From NCBI RefSeq assembly GCF_014764705.1, contig NZ_JACXXG010000039.1:1-32034 (forward strand): a stretch of DNA of 32,034 bases, in the 5' to 3' direction. Below, one piece after another: positions 1 through 6,999 of the stretch (positions are counted from its first letter, which is position 1; each line of letters opens with the position of its first letter). The notes under the pieces were generated by a model, which was not told the origin of the DNA, did not search any database, and saw only the letters and a program-made list of their open reading frames with translations. The position numbers and the translations under genes are program-made. Source of the DNA: Stutzerimonas kunmingensis. Its GTDB lineage: Bacteria > Pseudomonadota > Gammaproteobacteria > Pseudomonadales > Pseudomonadaceae.

Positions 1-284
1 TGATGCGCGGCGTGATCGTCATCGCCCATCGGCGCGCCAGCCGGCGGCGTGGTGCCCATCGGCATACCAGCCATCGAGCCGCTGTCCCGGGCCGATGACG
101 TGCCGGCAGCGTCCGGCTGCGCAGCCGTCGTGCCGCCGGTCTTGTCTGGCGGATGGGCTGCGTGTGGATCAGCAGCCGACTGAGCGCCGGCCGCTCCATG
201 AGCCAGCAGCATCGCCAGCGTGGCCAGGGCGGCGACTCGCTTCCACCCCACGAAGCCTTCCGTCAGCACCGCGGCGGCCTCCAC
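1..284 (-). CDS. Secreted Pro/Met/His-containing protein, N-terminal part (runs off the left edge)
   Basis: An open frame reads leftward from a GTG at 284 to the window edge, about 94 codons without a stop. It begins VEAAAVLTEGFVGWKRVAAL, followed by a hydrophobic segment ending AHGAAGA, which looks like a signal peptide. After that it becomes low-complexity, rich in Ala, Pro, Gly, His and Met (SMAGMPMGT, then APMGDDDHAAH). The GTG overlaps the TAG stop of the upstream 175-aa gene (TAGTG), so the two are probably translationally coupled. An internal ATG within the hydrophobic stretch is a less likely start because it would cut the signal. I infer a periplasmic metal-binding protein from composition and neighbours; the family is not recognised and the C-terminus is outside the window. 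Confidence 0.55.
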   Translation of the reverse strand, partial: MEAAAVLTEGFVGWKRVAALATLAMLLAHGAAGAQSAADPHAAHPPDKTGGTTAAQPDAAGTSSARDSGSMAGMPMGTTPPAGAPMGDDDHAAH

Positions 285-811
285 TACATATGGCCCATCT
301 TCTTCTTGGCCATGCCCCCGCCCATGCTCGAATCCATCTTCTGCATGGTGGCGTCGACCTTCTGCATCTGCATCTCGCAGTGCTCCATGTCCTCCTTCAT
401 CTGCTGCATGTGCTGCATCGTGGCGGGCATGTCCATGTCCTTATGCGCGGAGGCATCGCCAGCCTTCATCGCCATGGTCTGCTGATGCATCTGCATGCTG
501 CCTTCCTGCATCTGTCGGCCCATGGCCTCCATGGCTTGCCCCCGTTCGCGCATCATGGCTGCCATCTCCTCCATGTGCGTGGCCATGGCATCGGGCGTTG
601 CGGGCGCATTCTGAGAAGCAGGGGACTTCGGATCGGTAGGGTGCGCCGCTGGAGCGTGAGGTGCCGCCGGGGTGCTGGCGGGCTGCTGCCCCATGGCGCC
701 TGGCATGGCATCCTTCTTGTGCATGTCATCATCAGCCAGTGCCGCGCCAGCGAGCGCGACACCCAGGATGCAGACCATGACAAGTGACGGCCGACGATAG
801 TGCTGCTTCAT
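284..811 (-). CDS. Secreted Met-rich helical protein (175 aa), putative periplasmic copper binder
   Basis: The ATG at 811 has a GGAGG ribosome-binding site about 6 bases upstream. Residues 1-26 form a clear signal peptide (basic start, hydrophobic VMVCILGVALAGAALA, cleavage after ALA). The mature protein starts with a His/Met segment and an Ala/Pro linker (about 30-70). It then has a long helical, probably coiled-coil stretch (about 75-160) with many Met residues spaced in heptad-like fashion (MEEMAAMMRERGQAMEAMGR and similar), one Cys, and a Lys/Met-rich tail ending MAKKKMGHM. Met- and His-rich secreted proteins of this type often accompany cop/cus loci, and I infer periplasmic Cu(I) or Ag(I) binding. 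No enzymatic motif is visible. It overlaps the next gene (TAGTG), suggesting a two-gene operon. Confidence 0.7.
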   Translation of the reverse strand: MKQHYRRPSLVMVCILGVALAGAALADDDMHKKDAMPGAMGQQPASTPAAPHAPAAHPTDPKSPASQNAPATPDAMATHMEEMAAMMRERGQAMEAMGRQMQEGSMQMHQQTMAMKAGDASAHKDMDMPATMQHMQQMKEDMEHCEMQMQKVDATMQKMDSSMGGGMAKKKMGHM

Positions 812-835
812 GACAACCTCCGATAAGTAGCCTGC

Positions 836-902
836 GGTTCCCCTCGGGAACCGATGAGCGCAACGCGCTCACGAAGAAACCGACCCGCGTGCGTGGTCGG
901 TT
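836..902. repeat. Three consecutive perfect hairpins upstream of the Met-rich gene pair
   Basis: Three inverted repeats lie end to end. GGTTCCC (836-842) pairs with GGGAACC (846-852) around a 3-base loop. GAGCGC (856-861) pairs with GCGCTC (865-870) around AAC. AACCGACC (878-885) pairs with GGTCGGTT (895-902) around 9 bases. They lie in the 5' leader side of the minus-strand pair. No U-tract follows in either direction, so simple terminators are unlikely. A structured leader or recombination scar is possible. Confidence 0.6.
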
Positions 903-1037
903 CGTTCGTCCACTATGCGTGCGGCAAGCTGTCGATGGCAAGACCCCGACATTACGATGCCGCAATCTCCTCGTAATACGACGCCGGCACTGGAGGAAGG
1001 TCCTACCGGAAGAAAGTGCCACTTCGGATGCCACTCT

Positions 1038-1292
1038 ATGGCGGACAAGCCGGAGAATCATCTGGCCATCGCCGCGTACTACCGCACGCTGGCCGGCGAC
1101 GCGCTGGCTGAAGCCGAGAAGCACAAGGCAATGCGCAACACCTATCGGCACGACCACCAGAAGTTCAAGTCTGGAGCTGCCACGGGGCAGTCGATGGCAC
1201 GGCACTGTGACCGGCTGACCAAGCTCCAGGAAGAGACCGCCGCAGAGTACGAGGCGCCTGCAAAGCTCCATGAAGCTGAGGCGGCAGCGTGA
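1038..1292 (+). CDS. Small helical hypothetical protein (84 aa), possibly missing its N-terminus
   Basis: From the ATG at 1038 the product starts MADKPENHLAIAAYYRTLAG and is mostly helical and charged, with repeated Ala/Glu/Lys/His and the pattern CDRLTKLQEETAAEYEAPAK near the end. It resembles short Ala/Glu/His-rich helical proteins seen near metal-resistance loci, usually exported and carrying a signal peptide. Here no signal peptide is visible. The same frame continues upstream to 915 but that stretch (with several Cys, Pro and Arg) does not look like a signal, and no good ribosome-binding site precedes 1038. It may therefore be a 5'-truncated remnant. Function unknown. Confidence 0.45.
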   Translation: MADKPENHLAIAAYYRTLAGDALAEAEKHKAMRNTYRHDHQKFKSGAATGQSMARHCDRLTKLQEETAAEYEAPAKLHEAEAAA

Positions 1293-1421
1293 TCACAGCC
1301 GCTGCAGCCAGCTCGCGAATGGACTCCGGGAGCGCTAGGGCCAGGGGAAGCACTACAAGCGAGTTGCGAGTGCTTGAACTGAAGGCCGATAGCTGGAGGC
1401 GACCTCGAATGTGCGCTAGTG

Positions 1422-2054
1422 CTACGTTCTAGTGACAGTCCCCATGCCCAAAATGTGGTCTGCAAATTCGATCAGGCTAGCGAATCGGTCAGGACCACGG
1501 ATGGCATCGCGCCGTAGGTGGAAGCCATGCACTCCCAGCCTTTCGGGACCGAGCACATCGGCCTCCAATGTATCGCCGATCATTGCAATGGAAGGCGCTT
1601 TGCAACCCAACCGATTTAACAGATGTTCGTAGATCGCTGGCTCCGGTTTGACCGCACCTACCTCGAAGCTCCAGGCATAGGCCTCAAACTCAGGCAGTAG
1701 CAACTTGGCAGGAATGGCATAGGGGGTAGCCAAGTTGGAGCAGAGCGCCACTTTCAGCCCCGCTCTCTTAAGCCTTTCCAGTGTCCGCAGAGCGTCGTCA
1801 TAGGGACTTACGCTGGTCAGTTCCGCGTAGAGATCAAGCTCCAGAGCGGCAAGCTCATCGTTATTTAGCTGTGTACCAAACAGGCTGGCGGCGCCGGCGA
1901 GCCCCACGTTTCGTGTCATCAATGTTCTGGCATCATCGGTCCTAGGTTGACGACCTTGGCTACGTGCCTGTTCTAAAAGCTTGCGAAATGGCCGCCGTCG
2001 TTCACCGATTTGCAGGAGCGTGCCATAGACATCGAAAATTACGGCTTCTATCAA
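1422..2054 (-). CDS. HAD-superfamily hydrolase, haloacid-dehalogenase type II-like
   Basis: A 210-aa cytosolic protein with all four HAD motifs. Motif I is FDVYGT (nucleophile Asp8), motif II the Ser in LCSN (Ser106), motif III the Lys in VKPEP (Lys136), and motif IV GDTLEAD (Asp161 and Asp166). In motif I the second Asp of the phosphatase DxD is replaced by Tyr. DxYGT is the arrangement of L-2-haloacid dehalogenases, although many such proteins have no proven dehalogenase activity. An all-alpha cap (about residues 15-90) follows motif I. The start is TTG at 2054, right before the motif I strand; upstream in-frame codons offer no ATG, and a weak CCAGG lies about 10 bases upstream. Substrate unknown, with no obvious link to copper. 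Confidence 0.8.
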   Translation of the reverse strand: MIEAVIFDVYGTLLQIGERRRPFRKLLEQARSQGRQPRTDDARTLMTRNVGLAGAASLFGTQLNNDELAALELDLYAELTSVSPYDDALRTLERLKRAGLKVALCSNLATPYAIPAKLLLPEFEAYAWSFEVGAVKPEPAIYEHLLNRLGCKAPSIAMIGDTLEADVLGPERLGVHGFHLRRDAIRGPDRFASLIEFADHILGMGTVTRT

Positions 2055-2361
2055 AACAGAGTACCTGGGCTGCTTATGCTTTGCACGGTTCGGTATTTCA
2101 TCAATGAATACGGCCGAGCATCGGACTATGGAGGCCTAGGCTAGGCCAGTAAGAAGTATTTGTGCGAGCTACTTTTCCAGCTGTTCGCTTCAACATTCGT
2201 ACTGACATGCTGAGAAACTGACAGAAATGTAATGGTTAGTTCAGCCTTTGGTCAGGACGCTTTGCGTATGTTGGTTGTCGCACGCTGCAAGCATTGGGAA
2301 AAAAACCACGACGCCCTGCAGTAGGCCACGTTCGTTGCTGACCAATCCATAAGGTGCCCGT
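2055..2361. promoter_or_regulatory. Intergenic region with a CopR/CusR-type box at 2219-2233
   Basis: About 300 bases without a gene. It contains TGACAGAAATGTAAT (2219-2233), which fits the copper-box pattern of CopR/PcoR/CusR-type response regulators (TKACA, four bases, TGTAAY). The box is about 130 bases upstream of the plus-strand ATPase relic at 2362 and points toward it. This suggests the relic and the CopL-like gene formed a copper-inducible unit. Confidence 0.55.
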
Positions 2362-2808
2362 ATGTACTCTCCGCAGTGCCATCACCAGCCCGACCAGACG
2401 AAAGGTACTGCAGCAGCACCCACAGACCCCTTCTGCGGGATGGAGGTGAAGGAGGACAGCGGGCAAGCGACCGGAATAACAATGCATCGGCGCTCGCCTG
2501 GGCTGTGTTGGCGTAGCGATGGGCAGATCTGGGGGATGCTGCGTACGCGGACGCTATCGGTGGCGACTGTTCGCAATATTCGTCAGAACCGTGTGTTTGC
2601 CTTTATGTACAACGGGCTGAGCATCCCAATCGCCGCAAGCCTGCTCTATCCGTTCTCCGGGCAGTTGCTGTCCCCGAAGATTGCTGCCTTGCCCATGAGC
2701 CTCAGCTCAGCATCCGTTGTGTTTAACGACCTCCGGCTCCGTCAAGCGCGCGTTGGTGAGCGCCAGTCGGCTCAGATTCTGTTGCGGAGCGGCGGATTGC
2801 CTCATTGA
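2362..2808 (+). pseudogene. Copper-translocating P1B-type ATPase relic, catalytic core deleted
   Basis: The 148-codon frame joins the two ends of a P1B-type ATPase. Residues 1-10 are Cys/His-bearing and residues 22-27 (DPFCGM) match the N-terminal DPVCGM metal-binding motif found on many bacterial CopA/SilP-type pumps. From about residue 62 it jumps to the C-terminal end: TRTLSVATVRNIRQNRVFAF, then YNGLSIPIAAS (transmembrane helix 7, with the YN pair) and MSLSSASVV (helix 8, MxxSS motif). The actuator domain, CPC helix, DKTGT phosphorylation site and nucleotide-binding domain are all absent. An intact pump is about 750-830 aa, so roughly 600 residues are lost and residues 37-60 look like out-of-frame junction sequence. 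The start has an AAGGTG ribosome-binding site and an upstream copper box, so a small membrane peptide could still be made, but it cannot be a pump. Confidence 0.8.
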
Positions 2809-2838
2809 TTACCCTTGGATTGGCTCGTAGGCTAACTT

Positions 2839-3219
2839 ATGAAGTTCCACATGCGCTCCTTCCTTATCCTGCTGCTAGTGCTTGCGCTTCCGATCAATGG
2901 GATAGCGGAAATGCTCATGCCGGTTGGATCGTCCGGGCATCACGTGATGTCCGATATGGAAGGTGTGGGCGCCATGACGACCGACCACGCTTCGATGGTT
3001 GGCGCCGATGACGGTGCTGAACACGAGTGCTGTGAAGCGAATGAGCATGGAACGGCGACCGTCTACAAGACGGGCCAAGAATGCAAAACTGCAAGTATCC
3101 TTCAGCTTGTCTCAGTAAAAGCCCAGCTGATGCCTGCTGCTAAACCCGTGACCACTCCCTATAACGGCCTGATCCCCTCTAGCCTTTTAGACGCCGTCTG
3201 GCATCCACCCCGCGTCTAA
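2839..3219 (+). CDS. CopL-like small secreted Cys/His/Met protein
   Basis: This 126-aa protein has an N-terminal signal peptide (MKFHMRSFLILLLVLALPINGIAE). The mature part is rich in Met and His (residues 25-55), followed by a Cys pair (HECCEANEHG), the element GQECKTASILQ and the terminal motif VWHPPRV. This architecture (signal, Met/His segment, CC, QECKT, PPR at the C-terminus) resembles small proteins annotated as CopL-family near copper operons of xanthomonads and pseudomonads, where CopL is linked to copper-dependent expression of copAB. It starts 30 bases after the ATPase relic, so the two probably share the upstream box. The family name comes from recognised pattern only; the role here is inferred. 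Confidence 0.6.
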   Translation: MKFHMRSFLILLLVLALPINGIAEMLMPVGSSGHHVMSDMEGVGAMTTDHASMVGADDGAEHECCEANEHGTATVYKTGQECKTASILQLVSVKAQLMPAAKPVTTPYNGLIPSSLLDAVWHPPRV

Positions 3220-3240
3220 TTCCGATCAATTATAGGAACC

Positions 3241-3260
3241 GCCCGAGTGAGCATTCGGGC
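3241..3260. terminator. Short hairpin after the CopL-like gene
   Basis: GCCCGA (3241-3246) pairs with TCGGGC (3255-3260) across an 8-base loop, about 20 bases after the stop at 3219. There is no T-run, so it is only a weak terminator candidate between the CopL-like gene and cusC. Confidence 0.3.
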
Positions 3261-3310
3261 CGGCTACCGCGCGCCTTTGGCTCGCATGAAAGATCAGGAA
3301 TCCTTCGCAA

Positions 3311-3407
3311 ATGAAACCCCGTATTTATTGGGCGCCGCCGTACGTGGCCGCCTTGATCATGGGCGCGCTCTCGTTTCCAGGGTTAGTGTCCGCTTTGACC
3401 TTAGAAC
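3311..3407 (+). pseudogene. cusC: cusC/silC-like outer-membrane efflux protein, 5' fragment
   Basis: The ATG at 3311 (AGGAA ribosome-binding site about 9 bases upstream) opens a signal peptide, MKPRIYWAPPYVAALIMGAL followed by SFPGLVSALTLE. At codon 33 the frame enters the left end of the IS66 element (position 3408). Removing the element and one copy of the 8-bp duplication joins this frame exactly to the fragment at 5843 as ALTLE-QALSVAEQDAP, an ordinary start for a TolC/CusC-family lipoprotein or channel. The gene is thus broken by insertion, not by decay. Continued translation reads into the element and stops near 3487. Confidence 0.85.
3400..3407. repeat. Target-site duplication, left copy (CTTAGAAC)
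   Basis: CTTAGAAC directly precedes the left end of the IS66 element and is repeated at 5835-5842. Eight-base duplications are characteristic of the IS66 family. Confidence 0.9.
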
Positions 3408-3454
3408 GTAACCGTCCGGCCAAATCATCTACCCAGCCCCGCAAGACCAGGACA

Positions 3455-3483
3455 TGGTGTGCACTTAAATTAAGTGGACACCA
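3455..3483. promoter_or_regulatory. Palindrome upstream of tnpA in the first IS66
   Basis: A 29-bp near-perfect inverted repeat runs from TGGTGT (3455) to ACACCA (ending 3483) with inner arms CACTTAA and TTAAGTG, broken only by one G-G mismatch and a central base. The second IS66 has the same outer arms and the same mismatch at 16877-16907. This points to a conserved operator or leader hairpin controlling transposase expression. Confidence 0.55.
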
Positions 3484-3509
3484 GTTCTAGCCTTTTAAGC
3501 GGGTATTTC

Positions 3510-3842
3510 ATGCAGCCAACACGCCGTTCCTATTCCAGTTTCTTCAAGGCTCAGGTCATTCAAGAGTGCGCCCAGCCTGGCGCTTCGATTGCCGGCATCG
3601 CGCGCAGCCATAGCCTCAATGCAAACCTCGTCCACAAATGGATTCGGATACAAGCGCATAAAACCACGGCGCTGCAACCTGCATTCATCCCATTGCCCAT
3701 GCGGCTGGCCGGAGCAAATTCGCCTGCTGCATCATCGAGTATCTGCGTTGAAATCCAGCACTCACGCGGCACCGTCAATGTGACCTGGCCGACTGAAGGT
3801 GCTGCTGCCTGCGCGACCTTTCTGCGAGACCTGCTGCGATGA
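3510..3842 (+). CDS. tnpA: IS66 accessory protein TnpA
   Basis: TnpA is a small helix-turn-helix accessory protein required with TnpB and TnpC for transposition of this IS66 subgroup. Sequence features are the basic N-terminal KAQVIQECAQPGASIAGIAR and HSLNANLVHKWIR, the typical HTH of this family. I chose the ATG at 3510 (110 aa, MQPTRRSYSSFFKAQ) because it matches the start of the second copy; a GTG at 3474 in the same frame lies inside the upstream palindrome and is less likely. The stop overlaps the tnpB start by 4 bases. Confidence 0.88.
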   Translation: MQPTRRSYSSFFKAQVIQECAQPGASIAGIARSHSLNANLVHKWIRIQAHKTTALQPAFIPLPMRLAGANSPAASSSICVEIQHSRGTVNVTWPTEGAAACATFLRDLLR

Positions 3843-4174
3843 TTCGCATCGACTCCATCTGGCTCGCCACTGAGCCGATGGACATGCGCGCCGGCACCGA
3901 GACAGCATTGGCCAGAGTGGTCGCGGTGTTCGGTGCGGCGAAGCCGCACTGTGCCTATCTGTTCGCCAACCGGCGCGGTACTCGGATGAAAGTGCTGGTG
4001 CATGACGGCTTCGGGGTCTGGCTGGCTGCTCGTCGGTTGAACCAAGGCAAGTTCCACTGGCCAGGGATTCGCCAGGGCTCTGAAATGCAGCTGGATACCG
4101 AGCAACTGCAGGCCCTGATAGTGGGCCTGCCGTGGCAGCGCACGGGTTGCGGCGCAGCAATCACATTGCTTTAA
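3839..4174 (+). CDS. tnpB: IS66 Orf2-like protein TnpB
   Basis: 111 aa, beginning MIRIDSIWLATEPMDMRAGT and containing the family signature AYLFANRRGTRMKVLVHDGF. This is the IS66 Orf2 family, an accessory factor of unknown mechanism. Its start overlaps the tnpA stop (ATGA), implying translational coupling. Length is normal for the family. It is about 90% similar by eye to the tnpB of the second element. Confidence 0.9.
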   Translation: MIRIDSIWLATEPMDMRAGTETALARVVAVFGAAKPHCAYLFANRRGTRMKVLVHDGFGVWLAARRLNQGKFHWPGIRQGSEMQLDTEQLQALIVGLPWQRTGCGAAITLL

Positions 4175-4235
4175 CTCCTGCCATTGGCCTATTGATCCAT
4201 CGCCGCGAATTGTCTGCTCTGGCAAAATCCGCAGC

Positions 4236-5804
4236 ATGATTTCTCTTCACGCCCTCGACCATCTGCCCCCTGAACAACTGCGCGCGTTAGCGGCGCAGTT
4301 GATGCAGCGTGTCGAGACGCTCGACCATCAGGTCGGCACGCTGGGCAAGACGGTTGAAACGATGGGCAAGAAGATCAGTCGCGACCGAACAGTGATCGAG
4401 AAGCTGACCCGCGAGATCGCGCAGCTCAAGCGATTCAAGTTTGCCAAGCGCAGCGAACAGTTGAGTCCGCAACAGGCCAGCTTGCTTGATGACCTGATCG
4501 ATACCGATATAGCGGCGATTGAAGCCGAGCTTCAAGCGCTGCAAACAGCTCCAGCTCAAGCTGAGAAAAAGCAAAAGCCCAAGCGCACTGCATTGCCCGC
4601 AGAGTTTCCACGCACGCTGATCCATCACGAACCGGACAACACTCACTGCCCATGCGGCTGCGCCCTAAAACGCATCGGAGAAGACGTCAGCGAAAAGCTG
4701 GACTACACGCCAGGCGTGTTTACCGTCGAACGCCATGTCCGTGGCAAGTGGGTCTGTGATGACTGCGAGACACTGATCCAGGCACCGGTTCCGGCGCAAA
4801 TCATCGATAAGGGTATCCCGACCGCCGGGCTACTTGCCCACGTCATGATCGCGAAGTTTGCCGATCATCTTCCGCTGTACCGCCAAGAGTCGATTTTCGG
4901 TCGAGCGGGCCTGGCGATTCCACGTTCCACTTTGGCTCAATGGGTAGGCGTGACCGGTGTGCAGTTGCAGCCCCTGGTCGACGCGCTGCGCGATGTGGTG
5001 CTCGGGCAGTCGGTCGTCCACGCCGACGAAACACCGGTGCAGATGCTCGCGCCAGGCTCGAAGAAAACCCACCGTTCGTATGTGTGGGCCTACGCCACCA
5101 GCCAGTTCTGCAAAACAGCGGCAGTCGTTTACGATTTCAGCCCCAGCCGCGCCGGTGAACATGCTCGCAACTTCCTGCAAGACTGGAGGGGCAAGCTGGT
5201 TTGCGATGATTTTGGCGGTTACAAGGCCAGCTTCGAACTCGGCGTGACCGAGATCGGCTGCATGGCCCATGCGCGGCGCAAGTTCTACGAACTGCACGTC
5301 ACCAACAAGAGCATGCTCGCCGAGCAAGCCCTGCGCTATATCCAACTGCTGTACGAAATCGAAAGCGAAGCCCGCGACCTGGAGCCGGATCTACGACGCC
5401 AAATACGGCAGGAAAAAGCGGTACCGGTGATGGATAGGCTGCATGCCTGGATGATGGCGCAGCGCGATCTCGTGCCCGAAGGCTCAGCCATCAGCAAAGC
5501 ACTGAATTACAGCCTGAAACGCTGGGCGGCGCTGTCGCGCTACCTCGATGACGGGGCTGTACCCATTGATAATAATTGGGCAGAAAACCAGATCCGGCCC
5601 TGGGCTCTTGGACGCAAGAACTGGCTCTTTGCAGGTTCGTTGCGTAGCGGAAAACGGGCTGCGGCGATCATGAGCCTGATCCAGTCTGCACGGCTCAATG
5701 GCCATGATCCGTACGCTTACCTGAAGGATGTCCTCACGCGCCTGCCGACGCAGCGGGCGAGTGACATCGATCAATTGCTACCGCATAAGTGGCAGCCACT
5801 TTAA
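4236..5804 (+). CDS. tnpC: IS66 DDE transposase TnpC
   Basis: 522 aa, full length for the family. The N-terminus has a coiled coil/leucine-zipper region (about 8-70, ending KRFKFAKRSEQLSP). This is followed by a zinc-finger-like block with two Cys pairs (CPCGC near 138 and CDDC near 173). The catalytic core carries Asp264 in HADETPVQML, Asp324/Asp325 in CDDFGGYKAS, and Glu450 in DNNWAENQIRP. It acts at the element's ends to cut and insert DNA. The 61-base gap from tnpB is the same in the second copy. The gene looks intact. Confidence 0.95.
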   Translation: MISLHALDHLPPEQLRALAAQLMQRVETLDHQVGTLGKTVETMGKKISRDRTVIEKLTREIAQLKRFKFAKRSEQLSPQQASLLDDLIDTDIAAIEAELQALQTAPAQAEKKQKPKRTALPAEFPRTLIHHEPDNTHCPCGCALKRIGEDVSEKLDYTPGVFTVERHVRGKWVCDDCETLIQAPVPAQIIDKGIPTAGLLAHVMIAKFADHLPLYRQESIFGRAGLAIPRSTLAQWVGVTGVQLQPLVDALRDVVLGQSVVHADETPVQMLAPGSKKTHRSYVWAYATSQFCKTAAVVYDFSPSRAGEHARNFLQDWRGKLVCDDFGGYKASFELGVTEIGCMAHARRKFYELHVTNKSMLAEQALRYIQLLYEIESEARDLEPDLRRQIRQEKAVPVMDRLHAWMMAQRDLVPEGSAISKALNYSLKRWAALSRYLDDGAVPIDNNWAENQIRPWALGRKNWLFAGSLRSGKRAAAIMSLIQSARLNGHDPYAYLKDVLTRLPTQRASDIDQLLPHKWQPL

Positions 5805-5834
5805 TCACGCAAGGCGTGATGGCCGGACGCATAC

Positions 5835-5842
5835 CTTAGAAC
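5835..5842. repeat. Target-site duplication, right copy (CTTAGAAC)
   Basis: Identical to 3400-3407 and immediately outside the right inverted repeat. Confidence 0.9.
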
Positions 5843-6999
5843 AAGCTCTGAGCGTGGCCGAGCAAGACGCGCCTTCGCTGCATGCGCAAGCCGCCAACCT
5901 GGTGGCCGCACGCAGCGCTGCAATCCCTGCCGGCGAGCTTCCTGACCCTAAACTTAAGCTTGGACTGCAAAGCGTGCCCATCGAAGGTGACGCTCGCTGG
6001 CAGTTGGAGCAAGAGGCCATGACCATGCAAATGGTTGGGGTCATGCAAGATGTGCCAAACCGAGCGAAAAGGCGCGCTCGTGTCGAGGCCGCGCAGGCTA
6101 GTGTTGCGCTCGCAAACGCCCAGCAAACGGTTGAACGTCTCGGTGTGCGCCAAGCAACCGCCGAGGCATGGATCGCTAGCTTCGCGGTCGAGCAGAAGCT
6201 AAGCCTTTTCAAGCAGCTTTACAGCGAGAATCAGCTCCTTTCGCGGGCTGTTGAGGCCCGCATTGCTGGCGGCAGCGGACAAACCGCAGACAGCGTACTT
6301 CCGAGGCAAGAGGCAGCATTGCTGGCTGAACAAGAGGATGAGCTGCTGCGTAACCAGGCTGTTGCGCGGGCCGGCCTCCGGCGCTGGATAGGCGAGCTAG
6401 CAGGCCAGCCGCTTACAGGTGACTGGCCGCAATGGCTTGCCGCCATTGATAACTATCAGCACAACCTGAACCGGCACCCGGCGTTACTCGCCTTCGACCC
6501 GATGACTCGTGAAGCGGAGGCAAAGGTTCACCAGGCCATCGCAGAGAAAACACCGGATTGGAGTTGGGGGATCGACTACCTGCGACGTGGCCGTGAGTAC
6601 GGCGACATGGTGAACCTCAGCGTCAGCTTCGACCTGCCGCTGTTTACCAGCTCTCGGCAGGATCCGAAGATCGCGGCCGAACGAGCTCGCCTTGCCCAGA
6701 TCGAGGCTAAGCGCCAAGCGACCTTGCGCCTGTACAACCAAAAGCTGAGTACTGACCTCGCTGAGTATCAGCGTCTGGACCGCGCACTCATCCGCCTCGA
6801 CAAAACCTTACTACCCCTCGCTGAAGAGAAGGTCCGCCTTGCCATGGCCGATTACCGCTCCGGAAACGGTGAGCTGACCGCTGTGATCGAAGCGCGACGA
6901 CAGCTTGTGGAGACCCGGCTACGGCATATTGACGTCGCCCGCGATCGATCGTTGAGCAATGCCCGCCTGCATTTCGCCTTTGGAGATACCCGACCATGA
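5835..6999 (+). pseudogene. cusC: cusC/silC-like outer-membrane efflux protein, 3' fragment
   Basis: This is the remaining roughly 385 codons of the channel protein, in one open frame. It shows the outer-membrane efflux protein repeats: long helical segments such as RRARVEAAQASVALANAQQT and AEKVRLAMADYRSGNGELTA, and the PDPKLKLGLQSVP segment near the start. It would form the TolC-like trimeric channel of the Cus pump. The frame continues upstream into the IS66 and an ATG at 5728, inside tnpC, could start a 423-aa product. That product would lack the signal peptide and could not reach the outer membrane. The stop overlaps the cusB start by 4 bases, showing the original operon coupling. The Cus pump here must therefore use another channel or be inactive. 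Confidence 0.85.

Larger units (their letters stand above)
3408..5834 (+). mobile_element. Complete IS66-family insertion sequence (2427 bp) within cusC
   Basis: The element carries tnpA, tnpB and tnpC in the usual order. It starts GTAACCGTCCGGCC and ends in the complement of GTATGCGTCCGGCC, giving terminal inverted repeats with 12 of 14 matches. It is flanked by the 8-bp duplication CTTAGAAC. Just inside the right end is a 7-bp palindrome (ATCACGC-AAG-GCGTGAT). All three genes look intact, so the copy may still be mobile. The exact duplication and the clean reading-frame reconstruction suggest a recent insertion. Confidence 0.92.

Noticed and set aside
95..787. 230-codon plus-strand frame rich in His/Leu/Arg
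   Set aside because: It is the antisense shadow of the Met-rich genes on the minus strand; low-complexity composition mirrors their codons.
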